A DNA stretch of 41,732 bases, from positions 1 to 41,732 of the forward strand of contig JAJFHG010000008.1 of NCBI GenBank assembly GCA_021775735.1, given 5' to 3'. Position numbers and translations under genes: made by a program. The notes under the pieces are model-generated. The model did no database searches, was not told where the DNA came from, and was given only the letters and a program-made list of their open reading frames with translations. This DNA comes from Hyphomicrobiaceae bacterium (GTDB taxonomy: Bacteria > Pseudomonadota > Alphaproteobacteria > Rhizobiales > Hyphomicrobiaceae). Position 1 is the first letter of the stretch. Each line of letters opens with the position of its first letter. This document shows, piece by piece, positions 30,054 to 37,733 of the stretch.

Positions 30054-30166
30054 TATTTCCTCCCTATGCGTCTTCGTCTTAAGACGTTCATTGCGTCTCA
30101 TTGTTTTTGCACTAAATTCACCCTAATGGCGAGACCCGAAGTGAATTTACGGAATGGCGAAAAACG

Positions 30167-30988
30167 ATGACTTCAGACACAGTGACCATCCGGCCTGACG
30201 GTATCAAACTCTATCAATCCAAAGATTTTGAGCCTATGCACCGTGCTGGGCGCCTTGCAGCAACGGCTTTGGACATGCTGGTGCCGCACGTCCAACCCGG
30301 TGTTACAACAGAATTTCTCGACGACTTGGTCCTCGATTTCGCACTTGCACACGACGCAACACCAGCGCCGCTCAACTATCGCGGATTCCCTAAATCTATC
30401 TGTACATCCATCAATCACGTTGTTTGCCATGGCATTCCAGGCCCAAAACCCCTGAAAAACGGAGATGTCGTCAACATTGATGTGACATTGGTCGTTGATG
30501 GCTGGCACGGTGATACGAGCCGGATGTTCTGTGTTGGAGACATATCGAGACGCGCGGAACGTCTCATCGCGGTCACGCATGAATGCCTTGAGCTTGGCAT
30601 GGCGGCCGTCAAACCTGGTGTCAAAACTGGTGCTATTGGTGCGGCTATTCAAGCCCATGCAGAGGCGCAGCGATGCTCGGTTGTAAAGGATTTCTGTGGC
30701 CATGGCCTGGGCCGCGCCTTCCACGAACGCCCCAACATCCTCCACTACGGCACTCAGGAAGAAGGTGTCCTTATTGAAGAAGGCATGTTTTTCACCATCG
30801 AGCCGATGATCAATCTTGGAAAGCCATCTGTAAAAGTACTGGCAGACGGTTGGACGGCGGTCACACGTGACCGTCAACTTTCAGCACAGTTTGAGCACAC
30901 CATCGGTGTTACAACGGATGGCATTGAGGTGTTCACGCGTTCACCTGCCGGCATGGAATGTCCCCCCTACCGCCTGAAAGCCGCATAA
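30167..30988 (+). CDS. map: Methionine aminopeptidase, type I
   Basis: The 273-residue M24 peptidase has metal ligands in NIDVTLVVDGWHGDTSRMF (two Asp), GHGLGRAFHERPNI (His), FTIEPM (Glu) and AQFEHTIGV (Glu), plus VCHGIP with the substrate His. It removes N-terminal methionine from nascent proteins. It is 24 bp upstream of radC, with which it is commonly linked in alphaproteobacteria, so transcription would run into the interrupted radC. Confidence 0.97.
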   Translation: MTSDTVTIRPDGIKLYQSKDFEPMHRAGRLAATALDMLVPHVQPGVTTEFLDDLVLDFALAHDATPAPLNYRGFPKSICTSINHVVCHGIPGPKPLKNGDVVNIDVTLVVDGWHGDTSRMFCVGDISRRAERLIAVTHECLELGMAAVKPGVKTGAIGAAIQAHAEAQRCSVVKDFCGHGLGRAFHERPNILHYGTQEEGVLIEEGMFFTIEPMINLGKPSVKVLADGWTAVTRDRQLSAQFEHTIGVTTDGIEVFTRSPAGMECPPYRLKAA

Positions 30989-31012
30989 CCGACCAAGGAT
31001 AAACTGCAATCG

Positions 31013-31432
31013 ATGGGCGATAGTTCGAAATATCGCGGTGATGGCAAAGCCCAACAGGCTCAAAGCGGTCTGTTTGAAGCCCCCATCATACAAGAAGGGC
31101 CCGCCGGACATCGCAAACGACTTCGCGCCCGCTTTCTCAACGGTGGCGCTGATGCCATGCCAGACTATGAGCTGCTCGAACTTGTCTTGTTTCGCGCTAT
31201 TCCACGTCGCGATACCAAGGATATCTCAAAACGATTGCTGGCGCGATTTGGATCGTTCGCTGACGTCATCAATGCGCCGGACGACCGATTGAAAGAAGTC
31301 AAAGGTGTTGGCGATTCCGTGGTGTCTGAATTAAAGTTGATAGGCGCTGCAGCTCTCAGGCTTGGCAAACGCCAACTGTCCAACCGACCGATCTTATCGT
31401 CTTGGAATGAGGTCATTTCCGGCATTGCGTAG
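31013..31432 (+). pseudogene. radC: radC, 5' part, truncated by the inserted elements
   Basis: Residues 1-135 are the N-terminal helix-hairpin-helix part of RadC (GHRKRLRARFLNGGADAMPDYELLELVLF, then VKGVGDSVVSELKLIGAAALRLG) up to LSSWNEVIS. The sequence then enters the inserted terminal repeat and stops at a TAG inside it (residues GIA-stop). The catalytic JAMM half resumes in the same frame at 41478. Joining 31419 to 41486 through one copy of the target repeat restores [20 protein letters not shown]. RadC is a metalloprotease-fold protein of uncertain role linked to DNA transactions. Confidence 0.95.
31412..31419. repeat. Target-site duplication, left copy
   Basis: GTCATTTC, inside a 10-bp identical stretch GGTCATTTCC (31411-31420). 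The same stretch recurs at 36516-36525 and 41477-41486. The 8-bp reading is chosen because 8 bp is usual for the IS1595 family. Confidence 0.85.
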
Positions 31433-31496
31433 CAAAGGCACCAAGCCCCAAAAGAAGGGGGCTTGAGTGATGTGCTTTTTTGCGGTGGTGGCCGCC

Positions 31497-32423
31497 TCAA
31501 GTTTTTGGCTCATGAACGCAGTTTTTGTCTGCGGCGTTGAAATCAGTAACCCAAGTATTGGAATAATTCGTCTGTACCAATCGCGGGTCTCCCTTCGGAT
31601 TCAAAAATGCGCAGATTTCCGTCCTATGTCGCACACCATCTTCAACCCCATCGTATTCAATCCAGCCCCAATAGATGATCTTGATCCGCCCCTGCCATGC
31701 GCGAACAGCAACGTTGACGGGAATGGGTATAGTGCGTGCGAAATAGCTCTGCTGAGGCCCCAAAGTTTGCGCGGTTTGCGATGGTGGATGCAAGTCCCGA
31801 AAATTAAACCGTTCCGGCGTTCCGTTATCGAAATATATATACCAATTCAATGCCGAAAGAGCACGACGAGCTGGTGTTGTCCCATAGTTTTGCCAATCAA
31901 TTTCCAAGTTGACAAATTTGACAGATTCTTGGTTTTCGAGCTGAACGGTGCGGCTAATCACAAAAGCGTTACAGTGCACGTAAGGGCGCAGTTGCCTTTT
32001 CGCAGAGCTGCTCATAATCCAAGCTGTGACTGTAGTGGCAATTGCAGCTATGGCAGTTGCTGCAAGAGTGAAACCAAGCAGCCAAAGGCCAATTTTACTC
32101 CAGTCGGATTGATCTTCCGCAGCGCGCGCCATTCTCATCTGTGCACAAAGATCTGGATCATTCCAGTTATGACAGCTACGTGGGTCTATCTCGGTGGATT
32201 TTTGATTGTCTGCACGGCCTTTGGTCTGATCTGCCGACGCTTTCCCAAAACCGCGATTGTGTTGGGATTCGTATGTGTCGCGCTTGGTTTCCTGAATTTG
32301 TATTTGGGATTGAATTGGATTGAACGATGCCGAGCTGACTATCCACCAGCACAATCCCAAATACAGAACTGCGGCGACTACTCCTGGAATCGAAGTGTTT
32401 GACACCCAATTGCCTCTAAACAT
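31497..32423 (-). CDS. Cargo: hypothetical membrane protein, 308 aa
   Basis: It has an N-terminal membrane segment (VVAAVLYLGLCWWIVSSA, about 15-32) and a second one near 111-137 (IGLWLLGFTLAATAIAAIATTVTAWIM), preceded by DPDLCAQMRMARAAEDQSDW. It continues with a beta-rich C-terminal part (LRPYVHCNAFVIS..). This layout is common in phage- and island-borne alphaproteobacterial proteins of unknown function. The frame on the opposite strand over the same DNA has no such pattern. The start (ATG at 32423 or GTG at 32402) overlaps the end of the DUF6471 gene, so the two are likely co-transcribed. Confidence 0.72.
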   Translation of the reverse strand: MFRGNWVSNTSIPGVVAAVLYLGLCWWIVSSASFNPIQSQIQIQETKRDTYESQHNRGFGKASADQTKGRADNQKSTEIDPRSCHNWNDPDLCAQMRMARAAEDQSDWSKIGLWLLGFTLAATAIAAIATTVTAWIMSSSAKRQLRPYVHCNAFVISRTVQLENQESVKFVNLEIDWQNYGTTPARRALSALNWYIYFDNGTPERFNFRDLHPPSQTAQTLGPQQSYFARTIPIPVNVAVRAWQGRIKIIYWGWIEYDGVEDGVRHRTEICAFLNPKGDPRLVQTNYSNTWVTDFNAADKNCVHEPKT

Positions 32424-32605
32424 GCCACCATAAACGCCGCTGAAAATTTCCCACGTGCCAGTTTGTTTCTGACGTTGACTTCTTTTTCTTCGACTCCAAT
32501 TTCAGCCAGCTTATCGACTAGACCTGCATAGGTCACACCTTTCCGTTTCAGCTCTGCTTTCAGCATGTTTGCGACTCTGGCTTCCCAGTCGGTCTTTTCG
32601 GGCAT
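32378..32605 (-). CDS. DUF6471 small DNA-binding-like protein (element 1 regulator)
   Basis: This 75-residue protein (VANMLKAELKRKGVTYAGLVDKLAEIGVEEKEVNVRNKLARGKFSAAFMVACLEAIG) has a compact HTH-like pattern, the DUF6471 family as I know it. CAGGAGCG upstream of the ATG is a good ribosome site. It is divergent from the transposase gene, with 14-bp palindromes between them. The second element has a homologue in the identical position. I infer an autoregulator of transposition; family function is not established. Confidence 0.78.
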   Translation of the reverse strand: MPEKTDWEARVANMLKAELKRKGVTYAGLVDKLAEIGVEEKEVNVRNKLARGKFSAAFMVACLEAIGCQTLRFQE

Positions 32606-32641
32606 AGTAACGCTCCTGTGATGATAAAAGCATCATAAACA

Positions 32642-32697
32642 TTACATTTGCCATTGTAAAGGGTACATATAGGTACTATATACGTTACATAGGTAAC
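32642..32697. promoter_or_regulatory. Palindromic operator-like array before transposase 1
   Basis: GTACATATAGGTAC (32663-32676) and GTTACATAGGTAAC (32684-32697) are 14-bp inverted repeats of 5-4-5 geometry spaced by exactly 21 bp. TTACA/TGTAA (32642-32659) forms a further inverted repeat. They fill the gap between DUF6471 and transposase 1 starts. Confidence 0.6.
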
Positions 32698-32709
32698 GGA
32701 GATAGTACG

Positions 32710-33681
32710 ATGACAACCGCATTTCTGCTCAAGGCGAAAGCCCGAACCCTCTCTCTCAAGGACGTTTACTCCATGGGTGAGGAGAAGGCTTATGCGCTGT
32801 TCTGTGAGCTTCGCTGGCCTGAGACCAATGGGTCTCCGGTATGCCCGAAGTGCGGCCATGACCAAGCCTACAAAATCTCCACACGCAAGAAATTCAAATG
32901 CAAAGCCTGTCACAAGCAATTCAGCGTGACGAGCGAAACCATTTTTGCGTCTCACAAACTTTCATTCACTGACATGCTGGCAGCGATTGCGATTGTGTCC
33001 AACGCTGCGAAAGGGATTTCAGCGTTGCAGTTGGCGCGTGACTTAAACGTTCAGCACAAAACGGCTTGGATTTTAATGCACAAGCTCCGCCAAGCCATGG
33101 CAGCTGAAACCCATGACCATAAACTTGACGGTGAAGTTGAAGTCGATGGCGCTTACTTTGGCGGCCACATTCGCCCGGCAAACCTGAGAGAAAACCGTAT
33201 AGATCGCCGCTTAGTCCGTCACCAAACCGGCAAGCGCCGCGTTGTGGTGGTAGCCCGCGAACGTGATGGCCGCACACTACCAACCGTTCATGAGCACGAA
33301 AGCGACGGCGTTAAAACCGTTGAACAAACAGTATTAAACGGTTCAACCATCCATGCGGATGAGGCCAGCCATTGGGATGCGCTGCACGCAAAGTTTAAAA
33401 CCCTGCGTATCAACCATAGTGAGGCCTATTCGTTGAATGGTGTTTGCACCAACTGGGCCGAAAGCTACTTTTCACGCCTGCGTCGGATGGTTCGTGGTCA
33501 GCATCACCATGTTTCACCGCGCTACCTGCACCAGTACGCAGAACACGCAGCTTGGATGGAAGATCACCGTAAGCTAGACAACGGAGCCATTGCAAAGCGC
33601 ATTGTTGGATTGGCGATGGGCCATCCTGTATCAAGACAGTGGAAAGGCTATTGGCAGCGCTCGCTCAATATTAAGTCTTAG
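32710..33681 (+). CDS. IS1595-family (ISXO2-like) transposase 1
   Basis: The 323-residue transposase has an N-terminal zinc ribbon (C45-PK-C48 and C64-KA-C67), a helical DNA-binding part (AKGISALQLARDLNVQHKTAWILMHKLR) and an ISXO2-like catalytic domain. The acidic residues are D146 (EVDGAYFGG), D217 (ADEASHW) and E251 (NWAESYFSRLRR). GTGRRVVVVARER-type strands lie between. It is full length with no frameshift, so it is potentially active. By my hand alignment it is about 64% identical, without gaps, to the transposase of element 2. Confidence 0.93.
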   Translation: MTTAFLLKAKARTLSLKDVYSMGEEKAYALFCELRWPETNGSPVCPKCGHDQAYKISTRKKFKCKACHKQFSVTSETIFASHKLSFTDMLAAIAIVSNAAKGISALQLARDLNVQHKTAWILMHKLRQAMAAETHDHKLDGEVEVDGAYFGGHIRPANLRENRIDRRLVRHQTGKRRVVVVARERDGRTLPTVHEHESDGVKTVEQTVLNGSTIHADEASHWDALHAKFKTLRINHSEAYSLNGVCTNWAESYFSRLRRMVRGQHHHVSPRYLHQYAEHAAWMEDHRKLDNGAIAKRIVGLAMGHPVSRQWKGYWQRSLNIKS

Positions 33682-33970
33682 GGAGTTTAAAATACTTTTC
33701 AAACTCCGTTTGATTTCCGACCAGCAAACTAGGGCAGTCTGGCCGTTGATCTAATGATATTCTTTCAAAGCCCGCGAAGGCATCTGCGATCATCTCATTT
33801 GGCACAAGAGCTACAAGTGTTGTTGTCGTGTGATCTTCACTGGACTTCGCAACGAGTAACATTTCACTCGGCGCACCGGATGCAACAATTATATTTTCGA
33901 ATTGATCCTGGACGTATGCCCAGCCTTCGCTCGGATCATACGGAAAAGTCTTCTTTATCCAAATAGACAT
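33671..33970 (-). CDS. Cargo: small hypothetical protein, 99 aa
   Basis: It encodes a soluble 99-residue protein with no recognised domain (MSIWIKKTFPYDPSEGWAYV...FKLPKT). It starts 3 bp after the stop of the KilA-N gene, so the two form a two-gene operon. Its last codons overlap the 3' end of the transposase gene on the other strand by about 10 bp. The tight link to a KilA-N protein suggests a functional partner, but there is no direct evidence. Confidence 0.65.
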   Translation of the reverse strand: MSIWIKKTFPYDPSEGWAYVQDQFENIIVASGAPSEMLLVAKSSEDHTTTTLVALVPNEMIADAFAGFERISLDQRPDCPSLLVGNQTEFEKYFKLPKT

Positions 33971-33973
33971 CGC

Positions 33974-34738
33974 TCAGCTCGCTTTCTTTTTGGGCGGCGG
34001 AAGAAGGCGTGGCAAATACTCTAGCGCCTTTGGATCACGCTTTTTAAAATAGCCGATAGAGCGCTCCGGCAGCCAATACTCCCGAAGATGGCGACGAAAC
34101 TCACCAAGCAGGCCTTCAGGATATGCACGGACATAGACGTCTTTTCTGCCGTCCTCAAATTCATGTCGGTAAGTTGGCAGATCGTTGGGCTCAATGTCAT
34201 GTTCCTCACGAAGCCATTTTGCAAACATCCGGCCCTCTGAAATATCAGGCCAGAGCTTTTCAGGCAGGGTGTAACCCATGATCTCCATTGGGGCGATCAG
34301 AGCGATTGTCATCTCCTGCAAGACAGAGAAATATCCAACCGGGACGTTGGGTGAATTCGTGATGTAACGCCGCAAGTGGTAAGGCAGAACAGCATCAGGC
34401 TGCTGATGGCCCTGGGTCATCCAGTCGTAGACCCATTGCGAAACCTGAACTGCAAATCTCGCTGAAAGCCACTGAGCCAAGTGAATCGAGACTTGTGGAT
34501 GCACCCAAGTGCCACGAAGTTCATTTGGGCCCGTCTTTATTGGCTGTATCAGTAGGTCTATGGGAATTCCCATAGACCTTGAAAGCTCTTCCAAATATTC
34601 CTCTGTACCCTTTAGTCGCTGGTAGTCAGCCCAGAGTTTATTGGCCGCCTTACACATGGCTGTCGCATTGACATAGCCATCATTGACCCGCTGTCGGACA
34701 ATGTTTCCTTCGATTTTATGGGGTATTAAGTCGTGCAT
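33974..34738 (-). CDS. Cargo: KilA-N domain protein
   Basis: The 254-residue protein has an N-terminal KilA-N DNA-binding domain (VRQRVNDGYVNATAMCKAAN, then GTWVHPQVSIHLAQWLSARFAVQVSQWVYDWM, residues about 12-110). A C-terminal region ends in a Pro/Lys tail. KilA-N proteins are typical of phages, plasmids and islands and are thought to bind DNA. Here it is IS cargo, transcribed away from the SNase operon with a 99-aa partner gene 3 bp downstream. Confidence 0.88.
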   Translation of the reverse strand: MHDLIPHKIEGNIVRQRVNDGYVNATAMCKAANKLWADYQRLKGTEEYLEELSRSMGIPIDLLIQPIKTGPNELRGTWVHPQVSIHLAQWLSARFAVQVSQWVYDWMTQGHQQPDAVLPYHLRRYITNSPNVPVGYFSVLQEMTIALIAPMEIMGYTLPEKLWPDISEGRMFAKWLREEHDIEPNDLPTYRHEFEDGRKDVYVRAYPEGLLGEFRRHLREYWLPERSIGYFKKRDPKALEYLPRLLPPPKKKAS

Positions 34739-35082
34739 TTCCTGTCTCCGTCAAAGAGCTGTTGAGTGCAGCGCAATAAAGCTTGACCGGACAGAGGCGA
34801 GTGAGCGAAACAGGTCTCGCTTGGCACCAAGCGCTACGCGCTAAAACCAAGAATTAAGAGCCCCAGTGTGGTCCGTCCTCGAAAAATGGAATCACCTGGG
34901 GTTTCTTCGTACCCAATGTTGGCTGATTGGGTTAAGCGTCAAGCCAGCTTTTGACTTTTCCAGTTTAATGCCACCGTAATCCACAGAAGCGGTGTATAAA
35001 TTGTTTCACGAATTCAATATGTCCTCGCTTCGTTCCTGGTACAAAAACGGAACTGTGGGAAACTTCTTAACAAGCGCGCACC
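34739..35082. other. Intergenic region between KilA-N and SNase genes
   Basis: I see no gene. It contains the divergent promoter region of the two cargo operons and a stem CCCCAG/CTGGGG (34861-34902) with TTTCTT after it, which could be a weak terminator or RNA hairpin on the plus strand. Confidence 0.5.
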
Positions 35083-35523
35083 ATGTTCTCCAGCTACGAC
35101 AAATTCCTACTTGCTATTTTGCTGTTTATTCTGAGCGCAGCGACGGCACGCGCCGCCGACCTCACTGGCACACCAGATAAAATCTATGACGGCGATACGT
35201 TTGCTGTTTGTGATCAGGAAAAATGCACAAAAATTCGCGTGTGTGGAATTGATGCGCCTGAAAGTCACGAAGCAGAAGGCCTTGCATCCCGTATAGCTCT
35301 AGAAGGGTTGTTGAAGGGCAAGACCGTGCGTTGTGTCCCCGTAGGTGATGGGACAGTCTGTGATGGGCGATCACGTAAGACCAGCCGCGACAGAATTGTT
35401 GCGCAGTGTTTTGTGGACGGGAAAGACATTGCCCAGATCATGGTTGGCAATGGTCATGCTTGTGATTGGACGAAGTTCTCTGGTGGGGCGTATAGTAAGG
35501 GCAAAGACGTTTGCCGGAAGTAA
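35083..35523 (+). CDS. Cargo: exported SNase-like (thermonuclease) protein
   Basis: This 146-residue protein has a signal peptide (LLAILLFILSAATARA, cleavage after residue 24) and a shortened staphylococcal-nuclease fold: YDGDTFAV, IRVCGIDAPE (R52 and E60 match catalytic Arg and Glu) and RDRIVAQCFVDGKDIAQIMVGNGHACDW. Several cysteines suggest disulfides in the periplasm. It may degrade extracellular or periplasmic nucleic acid, but homologues in such elements are often called succinoglycan or thermonuclease-like without proof. It is followed 1 bp later by the 39-aa gene. Confidence 0.85.
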   Translation: MFSSYDKFLLAILLFILSAATARAADLTGTPDKIYDGDTFAVCDQEKCTKIRVCGIDAPESHEAEGLASRIALEGLLKGKTVRCVPVGDGTVCDGRSRKTSRDRIVAQCFVDGKDIAQIMVGNGHACDWTKFSGGAYSKGKDVCRK

Positions 35524-35524
35524 G

Positions 35525-35644
35525 ATGCCAAGCGGATATGACAAATCACCTGATTATGGCGGCCCACCTCCCGGTCACGTTTCTGACTGGGCTCTTTTGG
35601 TTGTCGTTTTCGGAGCAGCTTTAGTAGCTATGCTTTTGCTCTAG
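35525..35644 (+). CDS. Cargo: 39-aa GYDKSPDYGG mini membrane protein
   Basis: This is a 39-residue protein (MPSGYDKSPDYGGPPPGHV followed by WALLVVVFGAALVAMLLL), i.e. a short soluble head and one membrane helix. It starts 1 bp after the SNase stop codon. Similar GYDKSPDYGG peptides occur in alphaproteobacteria near SNase-like genes as I recall. A frameshifted copy lies in element 2 (40900-40974) and a short remnant lies at 35975, so the sequence belongs to this element family. Confidence 0.7.
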   Translation: MPSGYDKSPDYGGPPPGHVSDWALLVVVFGAALVAMLLL

Positions 35645-35762
35645 AGGCTGGGCGCCGCAAGCTGGAATGCCGCAATTGCCAAGCGGATTTACAAGCCCGA
35701 TGGCAGCGATAAGCCACTTTTTCTTCTACTAGAAATTAATTCAACATCAGTGGGGTGACAGC

Positions 35763-35957
35763 GTGATTGGAAAACACTCAATTAGAATTGAGTTAGATGG
35801 AAAGAACATCGAGGGAGTAATGACAATTGAAAATGGGGGTGTAAAAGTCTCCTACAACAGTTCTGATGGTTTAGTTCAAGAACAGTGGGCGCTTGCACAG
35901 CCAGAAGCACGCCAATTAATCGCCCGACAACTACTCCAAGAATTAGCGGAAGAATAA
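35763..35957 (+). CDS. Cargo: small hypothetical protein, 64 aa
   Basis: A GTG start at 35763 preceded by GTGGGGTGA gives a 64-residue protein (MIGKHSIRIELDGKNIEGVMTIENGGVKVSYNSSDG... ARQLLQELAEE). It resembles small rhizobial-type proteins with the pattern IRVELDGKxxEGxYTVExGxVTV that are also short and of unknown role. Beta strands followed by one helix can be predicted. It is likely part of the SNase cargo operon. Confidence 0.6.
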   Translation: MIGKHSIRIELDGKNIEGVMTIENGGVKVSYNSSDGLVQEQWALAQPEARQLIARQLLQELAEE

Positions 35958-35974
35958 CCACACAAATAGATTAT

Positions 35975-36010
35975 ATGCCCCACGGTTACGACAAGTTCCC
36001 TTGCCAAGGT
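35975..36010 (+). pseudogene. Remnant of the GYDK mini-gene next to the right-end gene
   Basis: ATG at 35975 starts MPHGYDKFPCQG, matching the first residues of the intact 39-aa peptide, then loses similarity within 13 codons. It lies beside the 3' end of the right-end winged-helix gene, the same relative place as the frameshifted copy in element 2. Confidence 0.5.
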
Positions 36011-36013
36011 TGT

Positions 36014-36448
36014 TTATTTCAAACCCCACTTCGCTGTCTTCTGCTCCCCAACCTTTCTGACAGCACCCGTACGTTCTAGGTGGTGCAGATTGCTTCTGAC
36101 TCTCGCTCTAATGGCGACTCTAGATTCCTCCCCATGACCACCTTCCTCCATAAGACGGGTAACAATGTCATAGATGGATATGGGCTGGTCTCCGGCTTCC
36201 CTCAGAGCGTCCCTGATCAACCGGCTTAGCTCTCCCTGCCTGTAGAGCTTCACCCTCTTACGGGACCTCTTGATCGGTATGGCGTCTATGGAAATTGAAG
36301 GGTTTAATATCTTTAGCGTGGCATCGACGTTTTGAATGCAGGACTTTAAGTGCCTGAGTTGTTCATTGACCCGAATGATGTCTGAGGCCAGAGCACCACG
36401 CTTAGTCTTGAGGGCCGCTATCGCGTATCTGTTGCCGTTGTTACTCAT
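36014..36448 (-). CDS. Right-end coiled-coil / winged-helix protein 1
   Basis: This 144-residue protein begins MSNNGNRYAIAALKTKRG, with an N-terminal helical coiled coil to about residue 55, a basic linker (KRSRKRVKLYRQG) and a C-terminal winged-helix-like domain (RLIRDALREAGDQPISIYDIVTRLMEEGGHGEESRVAIRARVRSNLHHLERTGAVRKV). It reads inward from the right terminal repeat; its start is 46 bp from it. The homologue in element 2 is about 74% identical by hand alignment, more than the transposases. I infer a conserved accessory DNA-binding protein of these elements. Confidence 0.78.
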   Translation of the reverse strand: MSNNGNRYAIAALKTKRGALASDIIRVNEQLRHLKSCIQNVDATLKILNPSISIDAIPIKRSRKRVKLYRQGELSRLIRDALREAGDQPISIYDIVTRLMEEGGHGEESRVAIRARVRSNLHHLERTGAVRKVGEQKTAKWGLK

Positions 36449-36516
36449 TCCCCAAGAGTCGCAAATCAGCTATAAAGTGTCATTCGAATAGTCGGTGCCT
36501 TTGCTACGCAATGCCG

Positions 36517-36524
36517 GTCATTTC
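36517..36524. repeat. Middle copy of the target sequence between the two elements
   Basis: GTCATTTC, between the inward-facing ends of element 1 and element 2. The junction reads as right repeat, target copy, left repeat with no other base. Confidence 0.88.
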
Positions 36525-36779
36525 CGGCATTGCGTAGCAAAGGCACCAAGTCCAGAATAATTTCCTAGTTCATCTCTTTTGAGTCACCGTATTTGATGAC
36601 CTCAATACGGTTGCCGCTACACTGTTTCATGAAACAAAGCATGCACAGATTGACTCTATTTTCCCCTAAATCGCTTGGCGCCGCCTGTAATTGTTGAAAA
36701 CTTTGGATTCTCAACCCCCTTACCTTCCATCTACGGGCGAATAGGACTACCTCAAATTCATCCCCGAATGGAGGTTCCA

Positions 36780-37325
36780 ATGCTTGAACTTGATCTGCCC
36801 GTCGAAATCGCAGGTGCCATCAACAAGGCCTTGCAGGAAGCGTACGAGCGCGGGCGCCAAAAAGGCGCAAAAGACATGCTTGAGTCAATTGCAAAGCAGG
36901 CTCGGAAATCAATGTCCCAGAACTTGACCAGTGAAGCTGACCAAGAAGAGGCCAAGCAGAAAGCCACGCACCGTAAAAAACGCGCTGCAAAAGGAACGGT
37001 TCGTGCGCTTGTTCAACGGATGATGCTTCAGGAGCCCAAGCTCACCGTCCCTGAATATCGAAATCGTGCTCTATCTCTTGATAAACACGTCTCTGGCAAG
37101 TCCATTGAAAATGAAATTTATCGCAACAACGGCAAATTGTATCAGCGTGATGGCAATCGTTGGTTTCTAATTCCCGGCACATATCGTGAAAAACGCGAAG
37201 ACAAAGACCTTCATTTACGAAGCATCTGCTGGGCCGGGGGAGGCGACAACGTTAGTCCTTCGCAGCACGATACCCCCGTGGATCTTGGGCGAGGTATAGT
37301 AGTTAGCTCAGCTCACACAACTTAG
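36780..37325 (+). CDS. Cargo: helical / winged-helix-like DNA-binding candidate
   Basis: The ATG at 36780 is chosen for GGAGG 6 bp upstream. The 181-residue product has an amphipathic N-terminus (LPVEIAGAINKALQEAYERGRQKGAKDML), a strongly basic linker (KQKATHRKKRAAKG) and a segment GTVRALVQRMMLQEPKLTVPEYRNRALSLDKHVSGKSIENEIYRNNGKLYQRDGNRWFLIPG that reads like a winged helix. The order helical part, basic linker, winged helix parallels the right-end proteins. The last 45 residues are polar. It was not otherwise recognised. Confidence 0.65.
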   Translation: MLELDLPVEIAGAINKALQEAYERGRQKGAKDMLESIAKQARKSMSQNLTSEADQEEAKQKATHRKKRAAKGTVRALVQRMMLQEPKLTVPEYRNRALSLDKHVSGKSIENEIYRNNGKLYQRDGNRWFLIPGTYREKREDKDLHLRSICWAGGGDNVSPSQHDTPVDLGRGIVVSSAHTT

Positions 37326-37397
37326 CGGTCCCCGGCACTTCAATGGCTATATTCTGCAACAGAGTAGCGTTCGAGAATTCAGGGTATTTGCGTGCTG

Positions 37398-37673
37398 TAT
37401 AATACTTAAAGAGAAAGCCCCACCGCTTTTGCGACAGGGCTTCTCTAAACAGTTCGGATCGGAAGACTAAAGCTTCCAGGCAATTCTTCCGGTCCAGCGG
37501 GCGAGGTCAAAGCATGGTTATGCGTCGGGCCTCGCTCGCACCATCAACACAAGGCAGGAGGTAAAAGCGATGCCGCCCTTATAACTCCCTCCCGATCATG
37601 CGCCGCTTGCAACGGCAAATGTTCGGCAGCATCCGTTAGGGATGCACGGTTAGTCGGGGACGCCCGACTGACC
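37398..37673 (+). ncRNA. Candidate structured RNA of about 260 nt, with a possible promoter
   Basis: TATAAT (37398-37403) is followed by five stems: GAGAA(A)GCCC/GGGCTTCTC (37411-37445), GGAAG/CTTCC, a 10-bp GCGGGCGAGG/CCTCGCTCGC stem with inner GCAT/ATGC, GCATCC/GGATGC (37629-37645) and an 11-bp stem GGTTAGTCGGG/CCCGACTGACC (37648-37673). Between stems 3 and 4 a strong AGGAGGT precedes a 4-codon frame (ATG CCG CCC TTA TAA). There is no long protein frame. I cannot name a family; it may be an untranslated regulatory RNA or a leader. Confidence 0.45.
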
Positions 37674-37733
37674 ACCTCATGACCTATGAATCGTAATACA
37701 TTTTGTATTGCTACGCCAGAAAACCTTGCAGGG

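Larger units (their letters stand above)
31420..36516. mobile_element. IS1595-family cargo-carrying element 1 (about 5.1 kb)
   Basis: It is bounded by the inverted repeats 31420-31442 and 36494-36516 (CGGCATTGCGTAG...GGCACC and its complement, 23 bp, perfect) and flanked by GTCATTTC on both sides. It contains a divergent DUF6471/transposase pair and cargo: a membrane protein, a 99-aa protein, a KilA-N protein, an SNase-like exported nuclease, a 39-aa membrane protein, a 64-aa protein, and a right-end coiled-coil/winged-helix gene. A perfect hairpin (CAAGCCCC/GGGGCTTG, 31442-31465) sits just inside the left end and may stop transcription from outside. It is inserted in radC and directly abuts element 2. 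Confidence 0.9.

Noticed and set aside
30173-30877. 234-codon minus-strand frame over map
   Set aside because: Cys/His-rich shadow of a gene whose M24 metal ligands are all present.
31467-32402. 311-codon open frame on the plus strand
   Set aside because: The opposite-strand frame has two clear membrane helices and a family-like pattern; the plus frame reads as a composition shadow.
36565-36780. 71-codon minus-strand frame at the left end of element 2
   Set aside because: It covers the ribosome site of the plus-strand gene at 36780 and has no recognisable pattern; possible but unsupported.
37570-37633. Short frame MRRLQRQMFGSIR and the overlapping 60-codon frame without start
   Set aside because: They lack a usable start or ribosome site in the right frame and overlap strong stems, so a protein reading is not supported.
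37326-37733. IscB/HEARO-type guide RNA locus
   Set aside because: The region is structured, but no IscB, IsrB or TnpB gene follows and I could not match any HEARO sequence hallmark from memory; left as an unnamed structured RNA candidate.
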